A stretch of DNA of 13,644 nucleotides from the NCBI GenBank assembly GCA_964627855.1, contig CAZVLE010000151.1, positions 1-13,644 on the forward strand, given 5' to 3'. Origin of the DNA: CAZVLE01 sp964627855 (GTDB taxonomy: Bacteria > Bacillota > Dethiobacteria > DTU022). A program made the position numbers and the translations under genes. The notes beneath the pieces are model-generated. The model saw nothing but the letters and a program-made list of their open reading frames with translations, ran no database searches and was not told the origin of the DNA. Shown in pieces: positions 6,351 to 13,073 of this stretch (its first letter is position 1; each line of letters starts with the position of its first letter).

Positions 6351-9107
6351 ATGGCAGGTGATATTCTTAAAGTAAAAAACTGTATCCCGCCGCTAAGTAC
6401 AAACATATTATTAAGATCCCGCATTGCTGAGAGGCTCGAATCGTTTTTAACTACTGAAGAGGGTTTTACCAGAAAGTTGACTCTTGTTTCAGCGCCGGCT
6501 GGTTTTGGTAAGACTACAGCAATAAGGGGCTGGCTAAAGGGTCGAGAGAATGATACCGCCTGGGTATCGCTTGATGCAGAAGATAATGATCCCGAAAGAT
6601 TTTGGACCTATCTTTTATCAGCCCTGCAAAATTTATGTGGTTCAATTGGGCGTGGACCAATGGAACTGCTGCAATCTAGAGGTGTGTTTACAGATCATAT
6701 AAGCGCTTCCAGCCAGATATTGACTCCGTTGTTAAATGATCTGTTTTCCTTAGAAATTCCTTCTTTCCTGGTGATCGATGATTACCATCTGATAAATGAG
6801 AAAAATATACATCAGGACCTTGTTTTTTTTATTGAAAACCTGCCGCCAACCCTGCACCTTGTTGTGACCACACGCTCGGATCCACCGTGGCCTCTATCCT
6901 CCTGGAGAGCCAAACATGTAATGATGGAAATACGCATGGCCGATCTCAGGTTTTCTGAAGAGGAAGCAGCAAAATATTTTGAAATTCAAAATTCGCCGGA
7001 ACTAAAGGAAACCCAGCTAAATACACTTTACAGTAAAACAGAGGGGTGGATTACCGGTCTTAAACTTGCCGCTTACTCTTTAGCTTCAAGCCAGGATATC
7101 GACAGCTTTATAAACTTATTTGCCGGCTGCCACCGTCATGTTCTGCTATTTTTAAGCGAAGAGGTATTTAACAGCCAAAGCGACGACAAGAAAGATTTTC
7201 TCATGTTATCTTCAATTCTTAACCGCTTCTCGGCCTCCCTTTGTGACGCCGTAACAGGAAGAAATGACAGCGACCGGATGCTTGAGTCACTGGAAAGGGA
7301 AAACCTCTTTATTGTTTCCCTGGACGAAGAAGGTTTATGGTTCCGCTACCATCCGCTTTTTACCGACCTGCTGCAGCACAGCTTAAAAAAACACTATCCT
7401 GACCTGATTAATAAACTGCACGAAAAGGCAGGCAAATGGTATCTGGAAGCAGGTGAAGCAGGTGAAGCAGTCCGGCACATTATCAATTCCGGTAACGAGC
7501 TTGAAGCTGGAAGAATCCTGCATGACCATTATAATCATTTATTGCTAACAGAGGGCCCCGGAATGCTTAACCGCAGCTTAAAATCCATTGTTCCTGAATA
7601 TCTGGAAAGTTTCCCGAGACTTTTAGCCCATATGGCTTTGTTTAAGCTGATCGAAACCGGCAGGGAAGATGCTGAAATTTATATCGATAAGGCGGAAAAG
7701 CTTAATTACGAAGACAATCAGGAGAACGAAGAGTATAAAGGTATTTTGTATGCTATTAAGGCTTACTTTAATATTTTTACATCTAATTTTAACGAAGCTA
7801 TGGAATATGCACAAAAAGCCCTGGAACTGTTGCCGGCAAACAACTATTACTGGAGAATGAACGTGGCCATTTATTTAGGGGATGCTGCTCTGTTTTCGGG
7901 AAACCCCGCGAAAGCATACCCCTATTACAGGGAGGCGCATAATAATATCAAACAGAAGGCGGGAAACAGACTATTAATTCTAACCTCAGCCTTTAAAATA
8001 GCTACCAGCCTATACTATCTCGGCAGGATAAATGAAGCAGAAGAACTTATCCGTGAAGGCCTTCTTGATGCCCGGGAGAAGGGGTTGTCAGGGATACCGA
8101 GAATTGGTCTCCTGTGGGCACTCCTGGGAGAGATTTTGAGGGAAAAAGGGATACTTGATGAAGCAGAACGCTGTATAGAGCGGGGTCTGCTTTATAGTGA
8201 GCCTGAAAAACCCTGCCTTGGATGGAACTTAATCTTTAAGATTGCCCTTAATTATTCCAGGGAAGAATTTGAACAGGCCTTAGGGACAGTCCGGGAAGCA
8301 GAACTACTGAATAGTGAGGTTCAGCTGCCACTATTTGTTACAGCAGCTGTGGAGAGATGGAAATGCAGGCTTTTACTGGATAGAGGCGATAGTGATAAGG
8401 CCCTGGCTTTGCTTTCAGCTTCAGGGATTGAGAAAAGTTCTCTAGTAAAGGGTGGTCAGGAATGGAGATACCTGGTTTTAGCCCGCCTTTTGATCGATCA
8501 GGGTTCAGCAGACTTGTCAGTTGCCGGTAAGATCCTGGAAAACGTTGAAGAAAAAGCGCTGCAGGGTGAATATGTGAAGCTTTATCTTGAAACATTGCTG
8601 GTCAGGGCAATGTTTGAAGAGAGAAAGAAATCGCCAGTTGAAGCTGAAGAAGTCTTAATGAAAGCGCTACATAAAGGCCTTAAACACGGGTATTTCCAAA
8701 CATTTAAAGACTCTGCCGGCAATTTATCTGCGATTTTTTCCCGGATCACTGAAAGGAATAGCTATGCAAGTATAGCAGGGCAGGATGAACTTGCGAAATA
8801 TATAAAAAGAATAATGCTTTTACCTGCTGATGATTCAACTGTGGCCACTGATATGCAGCAGCCCAAAGTGAAAAAGGCAGAACAGTTAGAAACGACAGGC
8901 TCAGACTTGATTGAAGCCCTTACAAACAGGGAGCTTGAAGTTTTAGGTTTAATCGACAAAGGGCTTTCAAACGAAGCCATCGCTAAAGAACTATTTCTTT
9001 CCCTCGGGACAGTTAAATGGCACACTACAAATATTTACGGCAAGCTTGGTGTGCGAAGGAGAACCGAGGCTGTTGCCCAGGCCAGGAAGCTTAAGCTAAT
9101 ATCATGA
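6351..9107 (+). CDS. MalT-like LuxR-family (LAL) ATP-dependent transcription regulator
   Basis: A 918-aa STAND-type activator. The N-terminal NTPase has a P-loop Ala48-Pro-Ala-Gly-Phe-Gly-Lys54-Thr-Thr and Walker B Val-Ile-Asp143-Asp144-Tyr-His. The winged-helix and arm region follow, with Trp-Phe-Arg-Tyr-His-Pro-Leu-Phe. Residues about 450-800 form helical TPR-like repeats, the usual sensor or scaffold for an inducer. The C-terminus is a LuxR helix-turn-helix (about 857-914) with Leu-Thr-Asn-Arg-Glu-Leu-Glu-Val-Leu and Leu-Gly-Thr-Val-Lys-Trp-His. The length matches MalT (about 900 aa). ATG 6351 is preferred over GTG 6345 because AGGAG (6338-6342) lies 8 nt before it. Proteins of this group multimerise with ATP and inducer and activate sigma-70-type promoters. 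The inducer and target are not indicated: neighbours are a symporter remnant and, converging, a stress-type gene. A 9-bp unit is repeated near 7446-7469, giving Glu-Ala-Gly-Glu-Ala-Gly-Glu-Ala. Confidence 0.93.
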   Translation: MAGDILKVKNCIPPLSTNILLRSRIAERLESFLTTEEGFTRKLTLVSAPAGFGKTTAIRGWLKGRENDTAWVSLDAEDNDPERFWTYLLSALQNLCGSIGRGPMELLQSRGVFTDHISASSQILTPLLNDLFSLEIPSFLVIDDYHLINEKNIHQDLVFFIENLPPTLHLVVTTRSDPPWPLSSWRAKHVMMEIRMADLRFSEEEAAKYFEIQNSPELKETQLNTLYSKTEGWITGLKLAAYSLASSQDIDSFINLFAGCHRHVLLFLSEEVFNSQSDDKKDFLMLSSILNRFSASLCDAVTGRNDSDRMLESLERENLFIVSLDEEGLWFRYHPLFTDLLQHSLKKHYPDLINKLHEKAGKWYLEAGEAGEAVRHIINSGNELEAGRILHDHYNHLLLTEGPGMLNRSLKSIVPEYLESFPRLLAHMALFKLIETGREDAEIYIDKAEKLNYEDNQENEEYKGILYAIKAYFNIFTSNFNEAMEYAQKALELLPANNYYWRMNVAIYLGDAALFSGNPAKAYPYYREAHNNIKQKAGNRLLILTSAFKIATSLYYLGRINEAEELIREGLLDAREKGLSGIPRIGLLWALLGEILREKGILDEAERCIERGLLYSEPEKPCLGWNLIFKIALNYSREEFEQALGTVREAELLNSEVQLPLFVTAAVERWKCRLLLDRGDSDKALALLSASGIEKSSLVKGGQEWRYLVLARLLIDQGSADLSVAGKILENVEEKALQGEYVKLYLETLLVRAMFEERKKSPVEAEEVLMKALHKGLKHGYFQTFKDSAGNLSAIFSRITERNSYASIAGQDELAKYIKRIMLLPADDSTVATDMQQPKVKKAEQLETTGSDLIEALTNRELEVLGLIDKGLSNEAIAKELFLSLGTVKWHTTNIYGKLGVRRRTEAVAQARKLKLIS

Positions 9108-9243
9108 TCTTTTGTAAGGGAATACTGCTTACAGGCTCATGCTCTGCTATCTGCGAAGGCACTTTCAGTGTCAGTGGATTTGGGAGCAGTGGCAGTTGTC
9201 TAAACCGGTTGATTGAATCAGGATGCACCAAAGAATAGTTAAA

Positions 9244-9274
9244 GCCGGTGCTTTGCAAACTATGCTGCACCGGC
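9244..9274. terminator. Hairpin between converging genes, possible bidirectional terminator
   Basis: GCCGGTGC (9244-9251) pairs perfectly with GCACCGGC (9267-9274). The loop can add a GCA/TGC pair. It sits between the LAL gene end (9107) and the opposing coiled-coil gene end (9318). Downstream DNA is T-rich on both strands (TTTAACTATTCTTT leftward, CTCTTCTTTGATCTTTT further right) but lacks a clean U-run directly after the stem, so termination strength is doubtful. Confidence 0.45.
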
Positions 9275-9317
9275 AATGGATTTTAGTAACTCTGCTCTTC
9301 TTTGATCTTTTACACTA

Positions 9318-9608
9318 CTACTCTTTATACTTGGAAGCGGCATCTTTGAGTCCCGCTTTTAAGGAATCCCAGGCAGAATCAAGGCCTTCTTTTGCGGATT
9401 GCCAGGCATCGTCGCTTGTTTCGACCAGTTCATTAAGGCTCTTTTTGCCAGCCTCAATTTTACTTTCAAGGCTTTTAATTTGTTCGGCTAACCTGAGGCC
9501 CCTGTCAGCTCCGGCACCTTTAGCTTTGGCTTTAAGTTTATCAAGTTCAGCTTTTGCCTCATCCAACTTTGCCTGCATCTTTTTTCGATACAATTCTTTT
9601 TCGTTCAT
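9318..9608 (-). CDS. Small coiled-coil protein, sll1863-like stress response family
   Basis: A 96-aa highly charged, alanine-, lysine- and glutamate-rich protein that should be almost wholly helical, with heptad-like spacing over about residues 5-65 (Leu-Asp-Glu-Ala-Lys-Ala-Glu-Leu-Asp-Lys-Leu-Lys-Ala-Lys). A second segment follows, Asp-Asp-Ala-Trp-Gln-Ser...Asp-Ser-Ala-Trp-Asp-Ser-Leu-Lys. This layout matches the short bacterial proteins named after sll1863, associated with stress, whose biochemical role is not known. No signal peptide or membrane segment is seen. The start is firm: AGGAGG lies 8 nt before the ATG. The gene stands alone, converging with the LAL regulator, behind a perfect consensus promoter and a leader of about 125 nt, which suggests high basal expression or control in the leader. 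Serine-rich reading frames on the other strand here are antisense artefacts. Confidence 0.8.
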   Translation of the reverse strand: MNEKELYRKKMQAKLDEAKAELDKLKAKAKGAGADRGLRLAEQIKSLESKIEAGKKSLNELVETSDDAWQSAKEGLDSAWDSLKAGLKDAASKYKE

Positions 9609-9739
9609 GCTATGAACCTCCTGTTATTTTTTCTCACAATAAACTTTAGTTCTAAAAATAGCCAGATTTTGTGGATAATTTAGTGCAAAGCAATTATGCA
9701 CCAAATATGACAATTGATTTATTTATTGCGGCAATTCAT

Positions 9740-9768
9740 ATTATACACTTAAAATAGATCAATGTCAA
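9740..9768 (-). promoter_or_regulatory. Perfect consensus sigma-A promoter of the coiled-coil gene
   Basis: The minus strand has TTGACA (9768-9763), a 17-nt spacer and TATAAT (9745-9740), matching consensus at all 12 positions. Transcription would begin near 9733, leaving a leader of about 125 nt. The leader contains an imperfect dyad GTGCA...TGCAC (9683-9701) and the AGGAGG just before the ATG at 9608. Confidence 0.75.
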
Positions 9769-9796
9769 ATTTGCTTGGATCTCACAAAACAAAGGG

Positions 9797-9835
9797 CCGG
9801 GTAAGAATGGGGGATGGGTTCCTTGTCTTACTCGG
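9797..9835. repeat. Imperfect palindrome 1, REP-like
   Basis: CCGGGTAAGA (9797-9806) pairs with TCTTACTCGG (9826-9835) through 10 bp, one of them G-T. The right side of the loop and right arm contain GGTTCCTTGTCTTA (9817-9830), nearly repeated at 9908-9921 (12 of 14 bases). It is non-coding and not followed by a T-run, so it is unlikely to be a terminator. It resembles REP-type palindromes that accompany RAYT transposases; no transposase is present here. Confidence 0.45.
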
Positions 9836-9874
9836 GCTTATTGACCCGCATCTGTCAACTACTATATTATTTAG

Positions 9875-9920
9875 GGGACAGGGGGCGAACGAGGAAACAG
9901 TCTAACTGGTTCCCTGTCTC
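9875..9920. repeat. Imperfect palindrome 2, REP-like, related to palindrome 1
   Basis: The outer stem is GGGACAG (9875-9881) with CTGTCTC (9914-9920), 7 bp including one G-T. Directly inside on the right, and after an 11-nt bulge on the left, GGAAACAG (9893-9900) pairs with CTGGTTCC (9906-9913) with one mismatch around the loop TCTAA. GGTTCCCTGTCTCA (9908-9921) is the near-copy of 9817-9830. The GGGGACAG / CTGTC style is what REP/RAYT-associated repeats in Firmicutes often look like (family recollection). Confidence 0.5.
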
Positions 9921-10025
9921 ATTGCCGGCCAGAGCTTTGACAACTTTTACTGCGGGATAGGCCGAATTCTGCAGGCTAAGTGTCAAATGAAGAGGCTGCC
10001 AGGGGAAGCTTTAAGAAGAGCCGTG

Positions 10026-10075
10026 TTAATTCCAGGCCAGCGATCGGAGAGACTGCTTGTAATAACTGGAATTAA
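10026..10075. repeat. 10-bp perfect inverted repeat upstream of the beta-lactamase-fold gene
   Basis: TTAATTCCAG (10026-10035) is exactly inverted as CTGGAATTAA (10066-10075) with 30 nt between. It ends about 40 nt before the -10 of the downstream gene. It may be a binding-site pair, the arms of a small lost element, or coincidence. The long loop argues against a terminator. Confidence 0.35.
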
Positions 10076-10114
10076 AAAGGATACAAAGTTGATTGGTAGG
10101 GCACCAGGAGTTGT

Positions 10115-10123
10115 TGCTATAAT
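10115..10123 (+). promoter_or_regulatory. Extended -10 promoter of the beta-lactamase-fold gene
   Basis: TGCTATAAT is a perfect TGn-TATAAT extended -10. The best -35 candidate is TTGGTA (10093-10098) at a long 19-nt spacing, so the extended -10 probably carries the promoter. Start near 10130 gives a leader of about 64 nt with GGAGG at 10183-10187. Confidence 0.55.
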
Positions 10124-10193
10124 TTAAGATGGGGCTGTGAACAGGGCCAGAGCTGCCTTGATTAAAAGAAATAATAATTAACGGAGGTTGATT

Positions 10194-11414
10194 ATGATGT
10201 TAAGATTAAAAGTTATTTTTCTCCTATCTCTCATGGTGTTCTTGGGGACAGCCTGTGAGCGTAGTCCTGACCTTGGACCGGGAGCAGAGGATAGAATCAA
10301 GGCTATGCTGGATGAAGAATGGGCATTATTTCAAGAAAAACACTCCTTTGAAGGAGGAGGCCTGGGAATTAAACTCATCACTCCTGATGGGGATCTGTTT
10401 GCCTCAGCCGTGCTGGGGGAGGAAGTAGATGAAAACATTCATTTTCGGGCTGCCAGTACTACCAAGACTTTTACCGCTGCTGCCATAATGCTTATGCATC
10501 AAAAGGGGCTTTTAGACATCGATGATTATGTTACCGACAATATTCCGAATACTATCAGACCGTACCTGCCAGACACTCCTGAATATCAGGTTCCGCATAA
10601 AGACAACATCACCATCCGTCAGCTTCTTGAACATCGGGCTGGGGTCTTTGATGTGAGTAACGATCCTGTTCCGGCTGAAGTTGATGCACCTTATGCGGGT
10701 ATGCATTACATTGATTACATCAAATATGAGCTGGGCAGAGAGGACCATACCTTTACTTATGACGAACTGGTAGGTGTGGCTGCCAGGCATGGCCTTTCTT
10801 ACTGGAAGCCGGGGACAGGGTTTCATTACAGCAACACCGGTTATTCAATGCTTGGTAAGATCATTGAACGGGTGAGCGAAATGGATTACGACAGTTACGT
10901 AGAGCAAACCTTTGCTCAACCCCTGGGCCTGGACAATACAAAATTTCCCTCTCACGGAAGCGAAAAACAGCTTCCTACTCCTTATGCTCCGGGAATTACC
11001 CTGGTCCAGGGTCAGATCTATGAAACAACCACTGACAATATGTCACCGCATGTAGCCGAGGGCAATGTGATCACTACACCCGGTGATCTGGCCAGGTGGA
11101 TCAATTATTTGATCTCAGGAAAGGCCGGTTTGGTGCAGGAAACTGTGGAGTTGATGATTGATGTCCAACCCACACATGAATATCACGAAGTTTATGGGCT
11201 GGGAATTACTATGACAGAAGGTCTTGGCTATGGGCATAATGGGGGTCATGCCGGATACTTAACTGTAATGCGCCACAACCCTGAGGATGAAGTATCAGTG
11301 GTTCTTTTCGCTTCTGCTCTGGTTGCCGATGATTTATTGGATCAGCTCGACTTTATGGTTGAGGTGGCGAGAAAGGCCAGGGGGTTGGCCGGTTACACCG
11401 GACAAGAAAACTAG
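10194..11414 (+). CDS. Serine beta-lactamase/DD-peptidase-fold hydrolase, putative lipoprotein
   Basis: A 406-aa protein of the class C beta-lactamase / D-Ala-D-Ala carboxypeptidase / esterase superfamily (Pfam Beta-lactamase). The active-site motifs are intact: Ser88-Thr-Thr-Lys91 (nucleophile and general base), Tyr212-Ser-Asn214, and His348-Asn-Gly-Gly as the KTG-equivalent. The N-terminus has a short basic, then hydrophobic segment ending Leu-Gly-Thr-Ala-Cys, so export and lipid attachment at Cys22 are likely, although Gly at -3 departs from the usual lipobox Leu/Val/Ile. It would face outward on the membrane. ATG 10194 is chosen with GGAGG 6 nt upstream; ATG 10197 is equally possible, and TTG 10188 touches the Shine-Dalgarno. 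The substrate is not predictable: peptidoglycan peptides, D-amino-acid peptides or esters are all handled by relatives, so antibiotic resistance should not be assumed. It has its own promoter and appears monocistronic. Confidence 0.85.
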   Translation: MMLRLKVIFLLSLMVFLGTACERSPDLGPGAEDRIKAMLDEEWALFQEKHSFEGGGLGIKLITPDGDLFASAVLGEEVDENIHFRAASTTKTFTAAAIMLMHQKGLLDIDDYVTDNIPNTIRPYLPDTPEYQVPHKDNITIRQLLEHRAGVFDVSNDPVPAEVDAPYAGMHYIDYIKYELGREDHTFTYDELVGVAARHGLSYWKPGTGFHYSNTGYSMLGKIIERVSEMDYDSYVEQTFAQPLGLDNTKFPSHGSEKQLPTPYAPGITLVQGQIYETTTDNMSPHVAEGNVITTPGDLARWINYLISGKAGLVQETVELMIDVQPTHEYHEVYGLGITMTEGLGYGHNGGHAGYLTVMRHNPEDEVSVVLFASALVADDLLDQLDFMVEVARKARGLAGYTGQEN

Positions 11415-11530
11415 GGGCGGATTTCTTTTTCTACGGCAACATGAGCAAAGTGCTTGGTAGCCCGGGCAATTATAGATCCAACCTCCGGATGGTTTTTAAT
11501 TATTGCCCACTCTTCAAACCAGCTTTGGCT
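11411..11530 (-). pseudogene. HD-GYP domain remnant
   Basis: The minus strand between stops encodes 39 residues including Glu-Glu-Trp-Ala-Ile-Ile-Lys-Asn-His-Pro-Glu-Val-Gly-Ser-Ile-Ile-Ala and then His-Phe-Ala-His-Val-Ala. HD-GYP cyclic-di-GMP phosphodiesterases have E-W-x-x-I-x-x-H-P-E-x-G-x-x-I followed by an A-x-x-I region and then HHE-x-x-DG. Here the chain stops (TAG) where the HHE should come, and no HD part or start codon precedes it. The remnant cannot be active. Its stop overlaps the beta-lactamase-fold gene's stop codon, so it is fused tail-to-tail to that gene. The rest of the gap to 11705 is AT-rich with nothing else recognisable. The identification rests on motif recall over a short stretch. 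Confidence 0.5.
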
Positions 11531-11705
11531 CTAAGAGGTGTGAAAACTATATTAATTGTTGCTGTAATCATAGCACAAAGAATAAATTACTATTCAAGGC
11601 GACAATAATTATATATGTTTTGTTGCTATCCTATCATGCCCAGTCTGTTAAAAGGTCATGAGAGTAAATCGGTTAGAAAGATTTGGCATTGGGATTTTTA
11701 TCGAG

Positions 11706-12890
11706 TCAGTCTTTCAGGTTTCTTATAAAAGGTTTTCCTTCAGCCAGGACTGCATGGATAACCGGCATCCATTTACTGATCGAAATGTCCTGGGGGCATT
11801 TGGGTTCGCATTCTCTGCAGGCGGTGCAACAGGCTGCCCGCATATCATCAACTTTTTTCTTTACATCTTCCGCATCTGCTTTCCATGAGGCGTATTTCTC
11901 ACGGCAGGCATCAAGCATGTCATACATGATCGCATCATTGTAGTTGCTGAAGTTTTCCGGTATATCTACATTATAGGGGCAGGGCTTGCAGTAACCACAG
12001 CTTGTACAGGGAATGGCTGTTAAAGACTCATGGAGGTTACGCGCCTTTTCGAATAGTGATAATTCTTCCGGGGTTAATTGACCGCCGGCTGAGTCAGAAG
12101 CGTATTGAATATTTTCTTTAACCTGGTCGATTGTACTCATTCCGCTCAAAACAGTAGAAACTTCGGGCTGATTCCAGAGCCATTGCAAAGCCCACTCCAC
12201 CGGGGTGCGCTCTTTCTTAGCCTTATCCCAAACTGCTTTTTTAACAGCAGGTGTCGGTTTTGCCAACCTGCCTCCCAGCAAAGGCTCCATTACTGCCACG
12301 GCAACACCTTTCTCGGCGGCATAAAGAAGACCTTCAGTGCCGGCCTGCCTGTTAATATCCATGTAATTGTACTGAATCAAGCACATGGCCCAGTTATAGC
12401 TATCGATGATTTTTTTGAAGAGGGCAATGTTGTCATGAAAAGAAAAACCGAGGTAGCGAAAGCGACCGGAAGCGATTGCTTTTTCTGCCCAGTCAAGAAC
12501 CCCCAGCTCGTTTAACCTTGGCCAGTAATCCTTGTTTAAAGTGTGGAGCAGGTAGAAATCAAGGTAGTCGATATCAAGCCGTTTCAATTGCTCATCTAGA
12601 AAGCGATCGAGATCTGTATTACTTTTAACCAGCCAGCTGGGTAATTTAGTGGCGACTTTTACTTTATCGCGGTAACCGTTTTTTAGCGCTTTCCCGACCA
12701 GGACCTCACTAAGTCCATCATGATAGGTGTAAGCGGTATCGATATAATTCACGCCGTTTTCAATGGCATAATGGAGCATCTTGATCGCTTCTTTTTCTTG
12801 CAAGACCCCGCCCGAAACCGGCATGCGCATAGCTCCGAAGCCAAGTGCCGATACCGGAAAACCTAATTTCCCAAAGTTACGATACTGCAT
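11706..12890 (-). CDS. Aldo/keto reductase with C-terminal 2x[4Fe-4S] ferredoxin domain
   Basis: A 394-aa cytoplasmic oxidoreductase. Residues 1 to about 280 form the AKR TIM barrel with the full tetrad Asp51, Tyr56, Lys82 and His116 and the N-terminal Gly-Phe-Gly-Ala-Met-Arg-Met-Pro signature of the clostridial subgroup. The tail carries two cysteine clusters: Cys295-x2-Cys298-x2-Cys301-x2-Cys304-Pro and Cys355-x2-Cys358-x2-Cys361-x3-Cys365-Pro, as in two [4Fe-4S] ferredoxin domains. This fusion is common in anaerobes; the substrate is generally unknown, and electrons may come from ferredoxin as well as NAD(P)H. The start is firm: GGAGG lies about 8 nt ahead of the ATG. The gene is divergent from the tetR gene, with a 34-bp palindrome about 135-170 nt upstream of its ATG, so control by that regulator is plausible. 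Length and motifs show no sign of damage. Confidence 0.9.
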   Translation of the reverse strand: MQYRNFGKLGFPVSALGFGAMRMPVSGGVLQEKEAIKMLHYAIENGVNYIDTAYTYHDGLSEVLVGKALKNGYRDKVKVATKLPSWLVKSNTDLDRFLDEQLKRLDIDYLDFYLLHTLNKDYWPRLNELGVLDWAEKAIASGRFRYLGFSFHDNIALFKKIIDSYNWAMCLIQYNYMDINRQAGTEGLLYAAEKGVAVAVMEPLLGGRLAKPTPAVKKAVWDKAKKERTPVEWALQWLWNQPEVSTVLSGMSTIDQVKENIQYASDSAGGQLTPEELSLFEKARNLHESLTAIPCTSCGYCKPCPYNVDIPENFSNYNDAIMYDMLDACREKYASWKADAEDVKKKVDDMRAACCTACRECEPKCPQDISISKWMPVIHAVLAEGKPFIRNLKD

Positions 12891-12974
12891 TTAAATACCT
12901 CCGCTGGTAAGGAACTATTTAACCCTGCAAGGGGCAAACAATAATTGCCTATCATTAACAGGATTGCCTTTTTA

Positions 12975-12980
12975 ATTATA
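12975..12980 (-). promoter_or_regulatory. Possible -10 of the aldo/keto reductase promoter
   Basis: A perfect TATAAT is read leftward at 12980-12975. At 17-nt spacing the -35 position (13003-12998) reads ATGCAA, a poor match. If used, the transcript has a leader of about 80 nt and its -35 region lies about 20 nt from the palindrome edge, so a repressor on the palindrome could influence it. The weak -35 keeps confidence low. Confidence 0.35.
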
Positions 12981-12997
12981 AACCATAAAAAAATATC

Positions 12998-13026
12998 TTG
13001 CATTTCACTTCAGCCAGTGCTACACT
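12998..13026 (+). promoter_or_regulatory. Possible tetR promoter overlapping its operator
   Basis: TTGCAT (12998-13003), a 17-nt spacer and TACACT (13021-13026) give a mediocre but correctly spaced promoter. The -10 overlaps the left end of the palindrome by two bases and the start point near 13033 would fall inside it, the usual geometry for TetR autorepression. Confidence 0.45.
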
Positions 13027-13058
13027 TAGACCAGACGGTCTAGACCGTCTGGTCTAAG
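13025..13058. promoter_or_regulatory. 34-bp perfect palindrome, probable double TetR operator
   Basis: The sequence is a perfect inverted repeat centred at 13041/13042. It consists of two adjoining sites of form AGACC-N4-GGTCT: AGACCAGACGGTCT (13028-13041 region) and AGACCGTCTGGTCT (13042-13055), each itself a near-palindrome and mirror images of one another. Such a layout could bind two TetR-family dimers side by side. The right end overlaps the AAGGAGGTG of the tetR gene. AGACC/GGTCT half-sites are seen with LmrA/QacR-like TetR regulators of Firmicutes (recollection). Confidence 0.8.
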
Positions 13059-13073
13059 GAGGTGTTGTCAGTA

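Larger units (their letters stand above)
9906..10127 (+). other. Open frame of unknown status in the intergenic DNA
   Basis: This frame is open for 73 codons between TAA 9903 and TAA 10125. The only ATG (9987) would give 46 residues rich in Arg, Gly, Leu and Ile, ending Ala-Pro-Gly-Val-Val-Ala-Ile-Ile. No ribosome binding site precedes the ATG, and the end overlaps the beta-lactamase promoter. It may be a decayed gene end or chance. I do not recognise it. Apart from this, the palindromes and the promoters listed, 9609-10193 holds nothing I can assign. Confidence 0.2.

Noticed and set aside
9091..9276. 61-residue leftward open frame between the LAL and coiled-coil genes
   Set aside because: It starts inside the hairpin, has no recognisable domain and runs antisense into the LAL gene end.
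9223..9615. 130-residue serine- and alanine-rich rightward frame
   Set aside because: It is the antisense of the coiled-coil gene; the low-complexity composition is the mirror of Ala/Lys/Glu codons.
10194..11414. Calling the hydrolase an antibiotic-resistance gene
   Set aside because: The motifs define only the superfamily, which includes peptidases and esterases; nothing in the sequence or context shows antibiotic hydrolysis.
11464..11508. GGGCAAT...ATTGCCC hairpin after the beta-lactamase-fold gene
   Set aside because: Seven pairs across a long loop and no T-run; the bases are explained by the HD-GYP remnant's codons.
12105..12515. 136-residue rightward frame inside the aldo/keto reductase
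   Set aside because: Antisense shadow of a well-supported gene, with no start signal.
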